Part shown: one piece after another, positions 5,704 to 6,300 of the stretch | Position numbering within the stretch: the stretch's first letter is position 1 | How the letters are laid out: each line of letters opens with the position of its first letter | Assembly (NCBI GenBank): GCA_005792805.1 | Contig: SXQV01000076.1 | Span: forward strand, 1-6,300 | Reading direction: 5' to 3' | From: Methylococcaceae bacterium | GTDB taxonomy: Bacteria > Pseudomonadota > Gammaproteobacteria > Methylococcales > Methylococcaceae | Length of the DNA stretch: 6,300 bases | Notes under the pieces: generated by a model | Told to the model about the DNA's origin: nothing | Databases searched by the model: none | Seen by the model: only the letters and a program-made list of their open reading frames with translations | Made by a program: the position numbers and the translations under genes

Positions 5704-6300
5704 ATGTCAGTCACGGCAATTCATGATGATCACCACGACCATGGGCCCGCCAAGGGTTTCATGCGATGGGTGACGACCACCAATCATAAGGACATCGGTA
5801 CCTTGTACCTTGTCACATCGCTGATCATGTTCATGGTCGGTGGCGCGATGGCGCTGGTTATCAGGGCTGAGTTGTTCGAGCCCGGGTTGCAATTCGTGGA
5901 TCCGATGTTTTTCAACTCCATGACCACGCTGCACGCGTTGATCATGGTATTCGGTGCTGTGATGCCCGCCTTCGCCGGTCTGGCTAACTGGATGATCCCG
6001 ATGATGATCGGATCACCCGATATGGCTCTGCCTCGCCTGAACAACTGGAGTTTCTGGTTGCTGCCGTTTGCAGCGATCATGCTGGTCAGCACTCTGTTCA
6101 TGGATGGCGGTGCTGCCGCTGCCGGCTGGACCCTTTATCCGCCGCTGGTGCTCCAGACGGGTGCGGCGTTTCCGTTCACTATCTTTACCGTACATATCCT
6201 GGGGATTTCCTCGATCCTGGCCGCTATCAATATCATTGTCACCATCCTGAATATGCGTGCACCCGGCATGACGTTGATGAAAATGCCGCTGTTCGTGTGG
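5704..6300 (+). CDS. coxA: Cytochrome c oxidase subunit I, N-terminal part (3' end outside window)
   Basis: Catalytic haem-copper subunit that reduces O2 to water and pumps protons in the inner membrane. The frame stays open to the window edge, showing 199 of an expected 520-540 residues. It starts with a His-rich cytoplasmic leader (HDDHHDHG), then RWVTTTNHKDIGTLYL, the family's N-terminal signature. Membrane helices fall at about 31-53, 74-96, 116-134 and 158-183. His77 in MTTLHALIMVFG is the haem a ligand, Arg54 in VIRAEL is the residue that contacts the haem a formyl group, and SPDMALPRLNN (104-114) carries the D-channel entrance Asp106 and Asn113. The His-Tyr crosslink, CuB ligands and second haem ligands lie beyond the window. 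TTLHAL replaces the commoner TTMHGL, a conservative change. Wording throughout is closest to aa3/caa3 oxidases of gammaproteobacteria. Also called ctaD. Confidence 0.97.
   Translation, partial: MSVTAIHDDHHDHGPAKGFMRWVTTTNHKDIGTLYLVTSLIMFMVGGAMALVIRAELFEPGLQFVDPMFFNSMTTLHALIMVFGAVMPAFAGLANWMIPMMIGSPDMALPRLNNWSFWLLPFAAIMLVSTLFMDGGAAAAGWTLYPPLVLQTGAAFPFTIFTVHILGISSILAAINIIVTILNMRAPGMTLMKMPLFVW

Noticed and set aside
5784..6101. Minus-strand open frame opposite coxA
   Set aside because: It is antisense to the conserved membrane helices of subunit I and has no recognisable domain.
1..6300. CRISPR array, tRNA/rRNA gene, insertion sequence or phage element
   Set aside because: No regularly spaced repeats, cloverleaf-like segment, transposase motif or terminal inverted repeats were seen; almost all of the window is housekeeping coding sequence.

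Overview
The window comes from a gammaproteobacterial chromosome with moderately high GC. Pseudomonads and related marine groups are the nearest comparison, because the protein motifs read as Pseudomonas-like and bioH lies inside the biotin cluster rather than unlinked as in E. coli. I cannot name the genus from sequence alone.

Positions 1-4150 hold a compact biotin-synthesis operon on the plus strand: bioB (3' part only), bioF, bioH, bioC and bioD. The genes are tightly packed: 38 bases between bioB and bioF, a 4-base overlap bioF/bioH, 11 bases bioH/bioC, and a 1-base overlap bioC/bioD. The set is a coherent pathway. BioC methylates the malonyl-ACP/CoA carboxyl, fatty-acid synthesis extends it, BioH removes the methyl ester, BioF makes KAPA, BioD closes the ureido ring of dethiobiotin and BioB inserts sulfur. 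BioA, which converts KAPA to DAPA, is not in the window. All catalytic residues I checked are present and no gene is broken.

Positions 4151-4450 form a 300-base spacer between the two gene blocks. It holds a short coding-like open frame of unknown origin (possibly a gene remnant), a GC-rich inverted repeat, a 9-base tandem duplication, and a weak candidate promoter and clear ribosome binding site ahead of the next gene.

Positions 4451-6300 begin an aa3/caa3-type haem-copper cytochrome c oxidase operon: coxB (subunit II with a CuA centre and a fused C-terminal cytochrome c domain), then the first 199 codons of coxA (subunit I), cut by the window edge. Subunits III, the assembly factors and haem A synthesis genes would be expected downstream but are not visible.

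I found no convincing sign of an undescribed system. The window is well-known housekeeping metabolism and respiration. The points most worth a second look are the orphan open frame in the spacer, the short C-terminus of BioB, and the long Ala/Glu-rich linker in CoxB.
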